A stretch of DNA of 64,000 nucleotides, taken from positions 106,108 through 170,107 of the forward strand of contig NZ_JARVSF010000019.1 of assembly GCF_030209355.1 (NCBI RefSeq), given 5' to 3'. The notes beneath the pieces were generated by a model. It did not search any database. It had not been told where the DNA came from and saw only the letters and a list, made by a program, of their open reading frames with translations. Both the position numbers and the translations under genes were made by a program. Positions 16,731-25,226 of this stretch are shown here, piece after piece (the first letter of the stretch is position 1; every line of letters starts with the position of its first letter). Source of the stretch: Pseudarthrobacter sp. fls2-241-R2A-127. Its GTDB lineage: Bacteria > Actinomycetota > Actinomycetes > Actinomycetales > Micrococcaceae.

Positions 16731-16795
16731 ACGACGGCGGCGCCTTCTTTCGCGGTAAAGCGAAAGGAGGCGCCGTCGTCGTGCTCTATCTTTTT
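16731..16795. terminator. strong bidirectional terminator
   Basis: Arms of 23 bases (16731-16753 and 16760-16782) pair with two mismatches around GGTAAA, and a CTATCTTTTT tract follows. It serves both the acidic-protein gene and the convergent symporter gene. Confidence 0.85.
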
Positions 16796-16817
16796 GTGGG
16801 TCCTGCGACTCTTAGGC

Positions 16818-18344
16818 TCAGCGGCCGGCGAGGACTTCCTCCGGAGTCCCTTCCTGCTCCTGCCCGGACACGCGCCGCTGCCAGGCCTGCATGACCCCAG
16901 GGTCCGTGGGCCGGGTGAGCAGTGACGCCGCGATGTAAACAACGGCTGAGGCGATGAGGCCGTAGTAGATCGGTTCGTTGGCGTAGATGCCGTCCAACGG
17001 GACCTCGGCGTTGATCTCGAGGATGATCATGGTGCCGAGGGTGATGACCGACCCCACGGCCATGGACGCTGCGGCGGCGATACCGGTGCCGCGCCTCCAG
17101 ACCAGGCCGCCCAGGATCGCCACCAGCAGGCCGCCGACCAGGATGTCGTAGGCGATGGTGAGCGCGGCGACCACGTCCTTGGTGATGATCGCGATGATGA
17201 TCGCGATGATGCCCAGGCCCAGGACCCAGACGCGGTTGGCCTTGACGTCGTGCTCCGGGTTGTCCGTGTCGTCGGTGTTGACGGTCTTGCCGAACCAGCC
17301 GGCGACGAAGGGCACGACGTCGGCGCGGGCCACCGTGGCCGCGGCGATCAGGGCGCCGGAGGCGGTAGACATCATGGCGGCGACGGCGGCGGCGAGCACC
17401 AGGCCGCCGATGCCGATCGGCAGCAGGTTGGTGGCAACCTCCGCGTAGACCACGTCCTTGCCGAGGGCCTTCACATCGATGTTTGGCAGGGCAACGCGTG
17501 CGCCCAGGCCGATCATGGCGCCGGCGGCACCGTAGAGGATGCAGTAGAGGCCCGCCGTCGAACCGCCCCAGCGGGCCACCTTGGGCGTCTTGGCGGTGAA
17601 GACGCGCTGCCATATGTCCTGGCCGATCAGCAGGCCCAGGGTGTACACCACAAAGTAGGTGATGATCGTCTGGACGCCGATGCCGTCCATCTGGAAGAAG
17701 CTGGCGTCAACGCGGCTGCGGATGCCGTCCAGGCCGCCGGCGGCGTTCAGGGTGAACGGGAGCATGAGGAAGAAGATGCCCACCGTCTTGATGACGAACT
17801 GCACCTGGTCCGCGAGGGTGATGGACCACATGCCGCCGATGGTGGAGTACACCAGCACGATCGCGCCGCCGATAGCGATGGCCAGGGCCCGGTCCCAGCC
17901 GAACAGCACCACGAAGATGGTGGCGTAGGCGCCGGTGGAGGTAGCGCACAGCATCAGTGTGTAGGCGAGCATCACGATGCCGGACGCTTCGGTAGCCCTG
18001 CTCCCGTAGCGGAGGGTGAGCATCTGGGACACGGTGTAGATCTTCAGCTTCTGGATGGTTCCCGCGAAGAGCAGGCTCAGGAGCAGGACGCCGGCGCCGA
18101 TGGCCACCACCAGCCACATGCCTGAGATGCCGAACTTGTAGCCCAAACCGACGCCGCCCACCGTGGAGGCTCCGCCCAGGACAACGGCGGCCATGGTTCC
18201 CGTGTAGAGGAACGGGCCCAGGCGCCGTCCGGCCACCAGGAAGTCGCTGTTGTTTCTGGTGCGGGACTTGCCCCACCAGCCGAAGGCCAGCATTGCGAGA
18301 ATGTACACCACCACGATGGCGATGTTGATGGCACTTGCATCCAT
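16818..18344 (-). CDS. sodium:solute symporter (SSS family)
   Basis: A 508-residue, roughly 13-helix sodium/solute symporter. The N-terminal SDFLVAGRRLGPFLY and GGASTVGGVGLGYKFG segments are typical of the family, as is AAAVAAMMSTASGALIAAATV around helix 8. The ATG at 18344 has AAGGAG 7 bases upstream. It is divergent from an XRE-cupin regulator, and beyond that lie an agmatinase-family ureohydrolase and a ThDP enzyme. It may import the substrate of that pathway (agmatine, 4-guanidinobutyrate or a related cation); this is inference from context. Confidence 0.85.
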   Translation of the reverse strand: MDASAINIAIVVVYILAMLAFGWWGKSRTRNNSDFLVAGRRLGPFLYTGTMAAVVLGGASTVGGVGLGYKFGISGMWLVVAIGAGVLLLSLLFAGTIQKLKIYTVSQMLTLRYGSRATEASGIVMLAYTLMLCATSTGAYATIFVVLFGWDRALAIAIGGAIVLVYSTIGGMWSITLADQVQFVIKTVGIFFLMLPFTLNAAGGLDGIRSRVDASFFQMDGIGVQTIITYFVVYTLGLLIGQDIWQRVFTAKTPKVARWGGSTAGLYCILYGAAGAMIGLGARVALPNIDVKALGKDVVYAEVATNLLPIGIGGLVLAAAVAAMMSTASGALIAAATVARADVVPFVAGWFGKTVNTDDTDNPEHDVKANRVWVLGLGIIAIIIAIITKDVVAALTIAYDILVGGLLVAILGGLVWRRGTGIAAAASMAVGSVITLGTMIILEINAEVPLDGIYANEPIYYGLIASAVVYIAASLLTRPTDPGVMQAWQRRVSGQEQEGTPEEVLAGR

Positions 18345-18438
18345 AGATGGGCTCCTTGGAGCTGTTGGGCGCCGGGTGTGGGACCGGGGGCGACGGCGCC
18401 CGGAACCGCCGCGGACGAACGGAGACGGCTCCTTTTTA

Positions 18439-18496
18439 TTGCCCTATAGGCAACAGGAGTTTCCACAGACTAGAGTGTGACGGCTGCAACAGTCAA
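18439..18496 (-). promoter_or_regulatory. symporter promoter with downstream palindromic operator
   Basis: On the minus strand TTGACT (18496-18491) and TAGTCT (18472-18467) are spaced 18 bases apart. TTGCC-CTATA-GGCAA (18439-18453, plus strand) lies about 15 bases downstream of the -10 box. It is a candidate site for the divergent XRE-cupin regulator. Confidence 0.55.
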
Positions 18497-18606
18497 GGGC
18501 GGGATCGGGCGGCCCGCACCGGTGTGGCATGGGCGCGTCACAAAAGCGGCGGCCATTAGTATGGCTCGAGAGTGCGGCCGGGCTGCCGGCCATGAAAGGT
18601 TCGTAG

Positions 18607-19182
18607 ATGAAGGCACTGCCAGTTGAGCCCAGCAATGTCCCTGTTGCCATCGGCTCCAGGATCCGCGCCGCACGGCAGTCCCAGCGGCTCACCATCGAGC
18701 AGGTGGCCGATGCCACCGGGCTGACCAAGGGTTTCCTTAGCCGGGTGGAACGGGACCTGACCTCGCCGTCGGTCGCCTCCCTCGTGACGCTCTGCCAGGT
18801 GCTGTCCATCTCCATCGGCGATCTCTTTGCGGCGCCTGAAACCCACCTGACTAAGCGGAATGACGGCCCGCGGATCTCGCTGGGTGGCCAGGGCATCGTG
18901 GAGCGGCTGCTGACGGCCCGGTCGGAACGCCGGGTCCAGATCATCCAGGCGATCATCGAGCCGCACGGCCGCGGAGAGTCCGAGCTGTACGCCGTGGACT
19001 GCGACGTGGATGTGCTGCATGTGGTTAAGGGGTCCATCAGGCTGATCCTCACCAATGAGGAGTACGACCTCACTACCGGCGACACGGTCACCTTCCCGGG
19101 CCGCGAGCCCCACACCTGGATCAATCCCTCGGACAAGCCTGTCGAGGTGCTCTGGGTCCTGGTCCCTGCTGCCAGCCGTTAA
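18607..19182 (+). CDS. XRE-family regulator with C-terminal cupin domain
   Basis: A 191-residue regulator. The helix-turn-helix is [20 protein letters not shown] (about residues 28-47), and a cupin_2 sensor domain (residues 110-190) contains [13 protein letters not shown] and [12 protein letters not shown]. This architecture is shared with PuuR-type regulators of polyamine catabolism, which fits the adjacent agmatinase-family enzyme. The ATG is preceded by GAAAGG. It is divergent from the symporter and upstream of the ureohydrolase on the same strand. It probably represses both units until the guanidino or polyamine substrate is present. Confidence 0.9.
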   Translation: MKALPVEPSNVPVAIGSRIRAARQSQRLTIEQVADATGLTKGFLSRVERDLTSPSVASLVTLCQVLSISIGDLFAAPETHLTKRNDGPRISLGGQGIVERLLTARSERRVQIIQAIIEPHGRGESELYAVDCDVDVLHVVKGSIRLILTNEEYDLTTGDTVTFPGREPHTWINPSDKPVEVLWVLVPAASR

Positions 19183-19348
19183 CTCTTCGCTACCCGCGGC
19201 CATTCCGCCTCGAGCCCTGTCACGCAGGGCAGCCTTTAGCCGGCTCCGCGTCCGCGCACTCCCGCAACTACGGGCATCCCGTCGCTTCCGCCTGCCCAAA
19301 GCGTGCTGTGCGTGACGCCGGCATGCCGTTTGGCTGTGCATTTGGTAA

Positions 19349-19384
19349 ACACTTGGTGCGCATAGGGAAACGCAAGTGTATGAT
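19349..19384 (+). promoter_or_regulatory. candidate promoter/operator upstream of the ureohydrolase
   Basis: ACACTTG (19349-19355) and CAAGTGT (19373-19379) form a perfect inverted repeat with a 17-base spacer. TATGAT (19379-19384) could be a -10 box, although TTGGTG lies 20 bases upstream, which is longer than ideal. It supports a translation start downstream at 19428. Confidence 0.35.
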
Positions 19385-19427
19385 GGCAGTCACAGATTCC
19401 CTCAACTCCTCGAAGGAGAGGCCTCCA

Positions 19428-20492
19428 TTGGAAGAGCTGCGCATCGAAGCCAACGGCAACCTTGGCCCCATCGATTCATCCCGGATCCCGCGCTACGCCG
19501 GCGCCGCCACCTACGCCCGGCTGCCCCGCCTGGACCAGGTGGCCCAGGCTGACGTCACGGTGGTGGGTGTCCCCTTCGATTCCGGAGTTTCCTACCGGCC
19601 AGGCGCCCGCTTTGGCGCCAACCACGTCCGCGAGGCCAGCAGGCTGCTGCGCCCCTACAACCCGGCCTGGGACGTCAGCCCGTTCGAGAACATCCAGGTG
19701 GCCGACGCCGGGGATATGGCAGTCAACCCGTTCAACATCAACGAGGCCATCGAGACCATCCAGCAGAATGCGTTGGACCTGACCGCGGCCGGGAGCAAAC
19801 TGCTGACCCTGGGCGGTGACCACACCATCGCCCTGCCGTTGCTCCGTGCCGCCGCAGAGCGGGCCGGCGGACCCATCGCCATGCTCCACTTCGACGCGCA
19901 CCTGGATACCTGGGACACCTACTTCGGTGCCGAATACACCCACGGCACTCCGTTCCGCCGCGCGGTGGAAGAAGGCATCCTGGACACCGAGGCCATCAGC
20001 CACATCGGCACCCGCGGCCCGTTGTACGGCAAGAAGGACCTCGACGACGACCACCGCTTTGGGTTCGGCATCGTCACCTCAGCCGACGTCTACTATCAGG
20101 GTGTGTTGGAAACCGTGGCCAAGGTGCGGGACCGGATCGGCAACCGCCCGCTGTACATCTCCGTGGATATTGACGTCCTGGATCCAGCCCACGCGCCCGG
20201 AACCGGTACACCGGAGGCCGGCGGCATCACCAGCCGCGAACTCCTGGAAATCATCCGCGGCTTCCGCGGCATGAACCTGGTGGGCGCCGACGTCGTCGAG
20301 GTGGCCCCGGCCTACGACCATGCCGAGATCACCGGCGTCGCGGCCAGCCACGTCGCCTACGAGCTGGTGACGCTGTTGGCGGACAACGCCGTTCCCGGGG
20401 ACCGCTTCGGTGCGGCGAACGGCTACGAGGCCCAGGCGCTGGGCCGGGGGATCCACCGGCCCGCCGGTTTCGCTGCCGCCGCCAAGGAGTAG
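19428..20492 (+). CDS. agmatinase/guanidinobutyrase-type ureohydrolase
   Basis: A 354-residue binuclear-metal ureohydrolase. Such enzymes cleave a guanidino group to urea and an amine. All metal ligands of the family are present: His132 in GGDHT, Asp156/His158/Asp160 in [13 protein letters not shown], and Asp247/Asp249 in [14 protein letters not shown]. The long N-terminal segment before [19 protein letters not shown] is closer to guanidinobutyrase-like members than to short agmatinases. The TTG at 19428 has AAGGAG 9 bases upstream and is preferred; an ATG at 19380 lies in the candidate promoter. A ThDP enzyme follows 4 bases later. Agmatine, 4-guanidinobutyrate and guanidine itself are possible substrates. 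Confidence 0.86.
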   Translation: MEELRIEANGNLGPIDSSRIPRYAGAATYARLPRLDQVAQADVTVVGVPFDSGVSYRPGARFGANHVREASRLLRPYNPAWDVSPFENIQVADAGDMAVNPFNINEAIETIQQNALDLTAAGSKLLTLGGDHTIALPLLRAAAERAGGPIAMLHFDAHLDTWDTYFGAEYTHGTPFRRAVEEGILDTEAISHIGTRGPLYGKKDLDDDHRFGFGIVTSADVYYQGVLETVAKVRDRIGNRPLYISVDIDVLDPAHAPGTGTPEAGGITSRELLEIIRGFRGMNLVGADVVEVAPAYDHAEITGVAASHVAYELVTLLADNAVPGDRFGAANGYEAQALGRGIHRPAGFAAAAKE

Positions 20493-20496
20493 CGCC

Positions 20497-22197
20497 GTGA
20501 CCGAACCCGTGCCCGCCGTTGCCGGCACCCGAGGGCGTGGTGCCCGCAACGGCGGGGATCTCGTTGTCGAAACGCTTGAAGCGCTGGGCGCCAAGACGGT
20601 GTTCGGCATCCCAGGCCAGCACGCGCTCGGCCTGTTCGACGCCATGGGCCGCGGCAACCTGCATTTCGTCTCCTCGCGGGTGGAGAACAACTCGGCCTTC
20701 GCAGCGGACGGCTACTCCCGCGCCACGGGTGAAGTCGGCGTGCTGTTCCTCTCCACCGGACCCGGCGCGCTGACCTCCCTGTCCGGGCTTCAGGAGGCGT
20801 ATGCCACCGGCGTGCCCATGGTGGTGGTGGCCAGCCAGATTCCCCTCGAGGGCCTCGGCGCCCGGCGTAAGGGAATGCTGCACCAGCTCGATGACCAGAA
20901 GGCGTCGGCCGCGAACGTCACCAAGAGCCAGCGGCTGATCCAGCACGCGTCCGGCATCCCTTCCGCCATCCAGGATGCCTGGACCGAAGCCATCTCCTCC
21001 CCGCAGGGGCCAGTGTGGCTGGAAATCCCGCAAAATGTCCTTCTTGATCCCATCATGGTGCCACCAGTGGAAGATGCGCTCGCCGAAGCCGCTGACAACC
21101 CGCCGCGCATCGAGCTGGTCCGCGAAGCCGTGGCCTGGCTTTTGGAGGCGAAGCGCCCCGCGATCATTGCCGGGGGCGGGACCAGGCGCGGCAAGGCGGA
21201 GAAGTCACTCTTGTCCCTGGCGGAAAAGATGCGCGCCCCGGTCATCTGCACTCCCGGCGGCAACGGTGCGTTTCCCTGGAGCCATGAGCTCTCGCTCCAG
21301 TCCTGGATCGAGGACCAGTACATGACGGAGCTTCTCGAGGATGCCGACGTGCTGGTGGTCATCGGCTCCTCGCTCGGCGAAGTGACCTCCAACTACTTCA
21401 CCTTCGAACCGCGCGGCAGGATCATCCAGATCGACGCCGAACCCCGGGTCCTGGAATCAAACCGGCCCGGCCTGGGCATCCGTGCCGACGCCGGCCAGGC
21501 GCTGGCGGCGCTCGACGCGGCCCTGACGGAGCCGCACGGCGAACAGGCGGACTGGCACGGAACCTCGCCCGAGGACCTGGTCAAGGACACCCTCGCGAAG
21601 GTCAAGGCCCGGCTGGAAGCGCAGGACTTGTCCAAGGAACTGCACTTCATGGCGGCCATCCGTGAGGCGGTGCCGGCGGACATGCAGACTTTCTGGGACA
21701 TGACCATCAGCGCCTACTGGGGCTGGTCGTGCTGGGACGCCCGCGAGGGCCAGTTCCACTCGGCCCAGGGCGCCGGCGGCCTCGGCTTCGGCTTCCCGGC
21801 GGCTATCGGCGGTGCGGTTGGCCTGGAAACCACCGGCAAGAGCGGCAACGCCGCCAGGGTGCTGGCCGTGTCCGGGGACGGTTCCGCGATGTACTCCATT
21901 GCCGAGCTTGCCACGGCAAAGCAGCACAACGTCCCGGTCACCTGGCTGATCGTGGACGACGGCGGTTACGGCATCCTGCGCGAGTACATGGTGGGCGCCT
22001 TCGGCAAGGCCACGGCCACCGAACTGGCCCGCCCCGACTTTGTGAAGCTCGCCGAATCCTTCGGCGTGCCGGCAACCCTGGTGGCCCCGGAGGATGTGGG
22101 GGACGCCCTCAAGGCCGCGTTCGCCGCGGACGGCCCCAACGTCGTCGTGGTTCAAACACTCCTGAAGATGTTCGCGCCCACCCATCTGAACCCCTGA
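20497..22197 (+). CDS. thiamine-diphosphate enzyme, acetolactate synthase-like; possible 2-ketoarginine decarboxylase
   Basis: A 566-residue ThDP enzyme with the three domains of the acetolactate synthase/benzoylformate decarboxylase family. The cofactor-activating Glu is in SSRVENNSAFAADGYSRATG. The C-terminal GDGSAMYSIAEL is followed by LIVDDGGYG, where Asp-Asp replaces the usual Asn-Asn of the ThDP motif. The GTG at 20497 has AAGGAG 7 bases upstream and starts 4 bases after the ureohydrolase stop, so the two are co-translated. In Pseudomonas, AruI is a similar enzyme that decarboxylates 2-ketoarginine to 4-guanidinobutyraldehyde, which leads to the guanidinobutyrase substrate. That role is inferred here. 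Confidence 0.82.
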   Translation: MTEPVPAVAGTRGRGARNGGDLVVETLEALGAKTVFGIPGQHALGLFDAMGRGNLHFVSSRVENNSAFAADGYSRATGEVGVLFLSTGPGALTSLSGLQEAYATGVPMVVVASQIPLEGLGARRKGMLHQLDDQKASAANVTKSQRLIQHASGIPSAIQDAWTEAISSPQGPVWLEIPQNVLLDPIMVPPVEDALAEAADNPPRIELVREAVAWLLEAKRPAIIAGGGTRRGKAEKSLLSLAEKMRAPVICTPGGNGAFPWSHELSLQSWIEDQYMTELLEDADVLVVIGSSLGEVTSNYFTFEPRGRIIQIDAEPRVLESNRPGLGIRADAGQALAALDAALTEPHGEQADWHGTSPEDLVKDTLAKVKARLEAQDLSKELHFMAAIREAVPADMQTFWDMTISAYWGWSCWDAREGQFHSAQGAGGLGFGFPAAIGGAVGLETTGKSGNAARVLAVSGDGSAMYSIAELATAKQHNVPVTWLIVDDGGYGILREYMVGAFGKATATELARPDFVKLAESFGVPATLVAPEDVGDALKAAFAADGPNVVVVQTLLKMFAPTHLNP

Positions 22198-22218
22198 CCA
22201 CGCAGTCCTCTGCAAGAA

Positions 22219-22257
22219 CGCTCCCTCACGTGCCGGCAACGGCTGCGCGGGGGAGCG
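22219..22257 (+). terminator. weak stem-loop after ThDP enzyme gene
   Basis: CGCTCCC (22219-22225) pairs with GGGAGCG (22251-22257) across a 25-base loop. There is no clear T-run, so this is a weak terminator candidate. Confidence 0.3.
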
Positions 22258-22318
22258 ATTCCATTTAACAGGCATCCACGCAATAACTTCGTTTCCCTAA
22301 GCAACCTTTTTCTGGTAC

Positions 22319-22335
22319 AGTTGCTTGCAGCAACT
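22319..22335. promoter_or_regulatory. MarR-type operator upstream of marR-exporter operon
   Basis: AGTTGC-TTGCA-GCAACT is a perfect 6-base inverted repeat with a 5-base spacer, 18 bases upstream of the regulator's ATG. The half-site matches the outer half-site of the other MarR operator at 8042-8097. Confidence 0.62.
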
Positions 22336-22353
22336 AATTCTTTAGGGAGGATC

Positions 22354-22836
22354 ATGTCTGTCGCACCGGCCACCGCAGCCGACCTCGTCAGCCATATCTA
22401 TGACCTCCAGCGCGCACTGCGCTGCGTCAGCATGGTCAACGTCAAAGGTCAGGACACGGGCATCGCACTCCAAGGCGTGCTCAAGTTCATCGGCGAAGGG
22501 GAAACCCGCGCAGCGCACCTCGCCGAACGTCTGGGGGTCAGCGCTCCGGTACTCAGCCGGCACATCGCTGAACTGGCGGACGCCGGCCTGGTGGATCGCA
22601 CCCAGGACCCCGACGACGGGAGGGCCCAGCTGCTGGCCCTCTCACCCAGGGGGAAGGAAAAGCTCGCGGAGCTGGTGCGCCACCGGGCAGAAACCCTGCA
22701 GGGCTACCTCGCCGACTGGAACGAGGACGACGCCGTTGCAACCGCCGCGATGCTGAGCAAGCTGACGGCATTCTTGAAGAATTCCATCCGGGCAAGGGCG
22801 GCCGGAACAATCAACGAACACGCAGGAGTCAACTAA
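22354..22836 (+). CDS. MarR-family transcriptional regulator
   Basis: A 160-residue MarR winged-helix regulator. The recognition region is LAERLGVSAPVLSRHIAELA, and the wing is RTQDPDDGRAQLLALSPRG. The ATG at 22354 is preceded by AGGGAGG; an in-frame TTG at 22321 lies inside the operator and is rejected. Its stop codon directly abuts the ATG of a 14-helix exporter, so the two form an operon. It is probably an autorepressor of this exporter, induced by the exported compound. Confidence 0.9.
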   Translation: MSVAPATAADLVSHIYDLQRALRCVSMVNVKGQDTGIALQGVLKFIGEGETRAAHLAERLGVSAPVLSRHIAELADAGLVDRTQDPDDGRAQLLALSPRGKEKLAELVRHRAETLQGYLADWNEDDAVATAAMLSKLTAFLKNSIRARAAGTINEHAGVN

Positions 22837-25047
22837 ATGGCCAACGTCACCGCCGCCGCGGACCAGGAGCAGGAGCGCCAGCGCCAGCGCTCCGCGAGAC
22901 AGGAATCGCGGCAATCCAAGCGCCACGAACCCGGCGCGCCCATGAACCACCGGCAGATCATGGAAGCCCTTACCGGCCTCCTTGCCGCGTTCTTCACCGC
23001 CATCCTCAGCAGCACCATCGTGGCAAACGCGCTGCCCACCATCATGTCCGAGCTCAAGGGCACCCAGACCGACTTCGCCTGGGTCATCACGGCCGCCCTG
23101 CTGGCCAACGCTGCCACCACCCCCATCTGGGGCAAGCTGGCCGACCTCTTCGACAAGAAGGTCCTGGTCCAGCTGAGCATCGTGATCTTCGTTGCCGGCT
23201 CGGTCATGGCAGGCTTCTCCGAAAGCATCCCGTTCCTGCTCACCGCGCGCGTGATCCAGGGCATCGCCATGGGTGGCCTCACTGCCCTGGCGCAGGCCAT
23301 CATCGGCTCCATCATCCCGCCGCGTGAACGCGGCAAGTACTCCGGCTACATGGGTGCCGTCATGGCAGTCGGCACCGCCGGCGGCCCGCTGCTGGGCGGC
23401 TTCATCGTTGACAGCTCGCTGGGCTGGCGCTGGACGTTCTTCGTCTGCGTGCCGCTCGCCGTCGTCGCCCTGATCCTGCTCCAGGTCACGCTGAAGATCC
23501 CGCACGTCAAGCGCCCCGCCAAGATCGACTGGCTCGGTGCCATCCTGCTGACCTCCGGCGTGAGCCTGCTCCTGATCTGGGTTTCGTTCGCCGGCAACCC
23601 GGACTACTACGACTGGTGGTCCTGGCAGTCTGCCGTCATGGTGGGCGGCGGCGTCCTGCTGCTGGCACTGCTGGTCCTGGTTGAATCCAAGGTGTCCCAG
23701 CCGATCATCCCGCTCAAGATCATCTCCGAGCGCACCACCGCCCTTGCCATCATTGCGTCCGTTGCCGTTGGCGTGGCCATGTTCGGTTCCTCCACCTTCC
23801 TGGGCCAGTACTACCAGGTGGCCCGCGGCGCCACGCCCACCGAGGCCGGCCTGCTCACGCTGCCCATGATCGCCGGCAACCTGGTTGGCTCGGTGGTATC
23901 GGGCCAGCTCATCAGCCGCTATGGCAAGTGGAAGCGCTTCCTGATCGGCGGCACCGTGATGCTGATCGCCGGTCTGGGGCTCGCCGGAACCATGGACCAC
24001 ACCACCGAACTCTGGCTCACCGGGCTGTTCACCGCCGTCTTCGGCGTCGGGCTTGGCATGTTGATGCAGAACCTGGTGCTCGCCGTCCAGAACACCGTCC
24101 GTGCCCAGGACATCGGCTCCGCCAGCGCCTCCGTTGCCTTCTTCCGCTCGGTGGGCGGTGCCATCGGCGTTTCCGTGCTGGGTGCCGTACTGGGCAACCA
24201 CGTCAAGGATCTTGCCACCGACGGGCTCTCGAAGCTTGGCATCCAGGCCTCCGGGGGCGGGGGCGCCACGATGGACCTGAAGGACCTGCCCGCGCCGATC
24301 GCAGACGTCATGCGCGCTGCTTACGGTGACGCCACGGCCGGCATCTTCATGATTTCCGCCATCGTGAGCGTGGTTGCGCTCATCGCCGTGATCTTCATCA
24401 AGGAGGTGCCGCTGCGCAAGACCGTTGACATCACCCCCGAGTCCACGCTGCAGGCCAATGCCGCCGGCGAAGCCGGGATGACCGCCATGACCGGGCAGCT
24501 GCCCGTAGTGCCGGCCGCAGCGCCGGACCGTGACGTTCCCGCGGGGCCCGGAACAGCGGCACGGAGTTTGGCGCATGCCGTGTCCGGAGCTGCCCCGGCC
24601 AAGACGTACGACGGCGGTGCTGCCGCCGCAGCAGCTGCGTCCGGCAGGGTTGCCACGGAGGACTTCGAGGAAGTCTTTGCCAGGAGTTTCCGCTCCGAGG
24701 GGCTGGACCTCCGGACCGCCGACAGTGTCGACAAGGCTGCGGACGCGGTGGCCAGTGCCGCTGATACGCTCCGGAAGCTGCAGGAAACCCAGCAGCTCCT
24801 GGCCCGGCAGCAGGTTGAACTGGGCGGCCTGGTCCTGGACGTCCAGGAGCAGCTGCGCTCCCAGCGCGACGTTGCAGCCAAGCAGGCAGCCACGGCCGCA
24901 GAGCTCAGCAGGGTCCAGCGCAAGCTCCTGAAGGAACGCAAGCTGCAGGCTGCGGCGGCGCTGTACCTTGCAGGCCACGGCAAGCACAGTGCCGCCGCCC
25001 CCGCGCCGTCTTCCGCAGACGGTTCGGAGCCCGTGCAGGGACAGTAG
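22837..25047 (+). CDS. DHA2 (EmrB/QacA) multidrug exporter with C-terminal coiled-coil extension
   Basis: A 736-residue membrane protein. Residues about 40-535 form a 14-helix drug:H+ antiporter-2 exporter, with WVITAALLANAATTPIWGKL, GIAMGGLTALAQAIIG and the helix-5 motif GTAGGPLLGGFIVD. The N-terminus is polar and Arg/Gln-rich. Residues about 545-736 are an extra soluble tail: an Ala/Pro/Gly-rich linker, a segment resembling KAADAVASAADTLRKLQET, and a long Gln/Leu-rich helix that looks coiled-coil, ending in an Ala/Ser/Pro tail. Typical family members end near residue 500-530. Translation starts directly after the marR stop, with AGGAG upstream. Confidence 0.88.
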   Translation: MANVTAAADQEQERQRQRSARQESRQSKRHEPGAPMNHRQIMEALTGLLAAFFTAILSSTIVANALPTIMSELKGTQTDFAWVITAALLANAATTPIWGKLADLFDKKVLVQLSIVIFVAGSVMAGFSESIPFLLTARVIQGIAMGGLTALAQAIIGSIIPPRERGKYSGYMGAVMAVGTAGGPLLGGFIVDSSLGWRWTFFVCVPLAVVALILLQVTLKIPHVKRPAKIDWLGAILLTSGVSLLLIWVSFAGNPDYYDWWSWQSAVMVGGGVLLLALLVLVESKVSQPIIPLKIISERTTALAIIASVAVGVAMFGSSTFLGQYYQVARGATPTEAGLLTLPMIAGNLVGSVVSGQLISRYGKWKRFLIGGTVMLIAGLGLAGTMDHTTELWLTGLFTAVFGVGLGMLMQNLVLAVQNTVRAQDIGSASASVAFFRSVGGAIGVSVLGAVLGNHVKDLATDGLSKLGIQASGGGGATMDLKDLPAPIADVMRAAYGDATAGIFMISAIVSVVALIAVIFIKEVPLRKTVDITPESTLQANAAGEAGMTAMTGQLPVVPAAAPDRDVPAGPGTAARSLAHAVSGAAPAKTYDGGAAAAAAASGRVATEDFEEVFARSFRSEGLDLRTADSVDKAADAVASAADTLRKLQETQQLLARQQVELGGLVLDVQEQLRSQRDVAAKQAATAAELSRVQRKLLKERKLQAAAALYLAGHGKHSAAAPAPSSADGSEPVQGQ

Positions 25048-25091
25048 GCCGTCCCCTTCGGGCCGGGCACCGGCCCGGTGCCCGCGGTCCC

Positions 25092-25144
25092 AATGCCGCA
25101 GCCCGCACCCGGAAATTCCTCCGGATGCGGGCTGCGGCATTTCC
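25092..25144 (+). terminator. strong stem-loop after DHA2 exporter
   Basis: Twenty-one-base arms (25092-25112 and 25121-25141) pair with one mismatch around an 8-base loop. A short TTT follows. A smaller GGGCACC-type hairpin precedes it. Confidence 0.7.
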
Positions 25145-25226
25145 ACGTGCTTCGGGGAATCACATCCCGGGCAGAAAAGAGCTCGGGCCCGGCGTCAATG
25201 TCGGTGAGGATGGCTAGAGTGAAACC

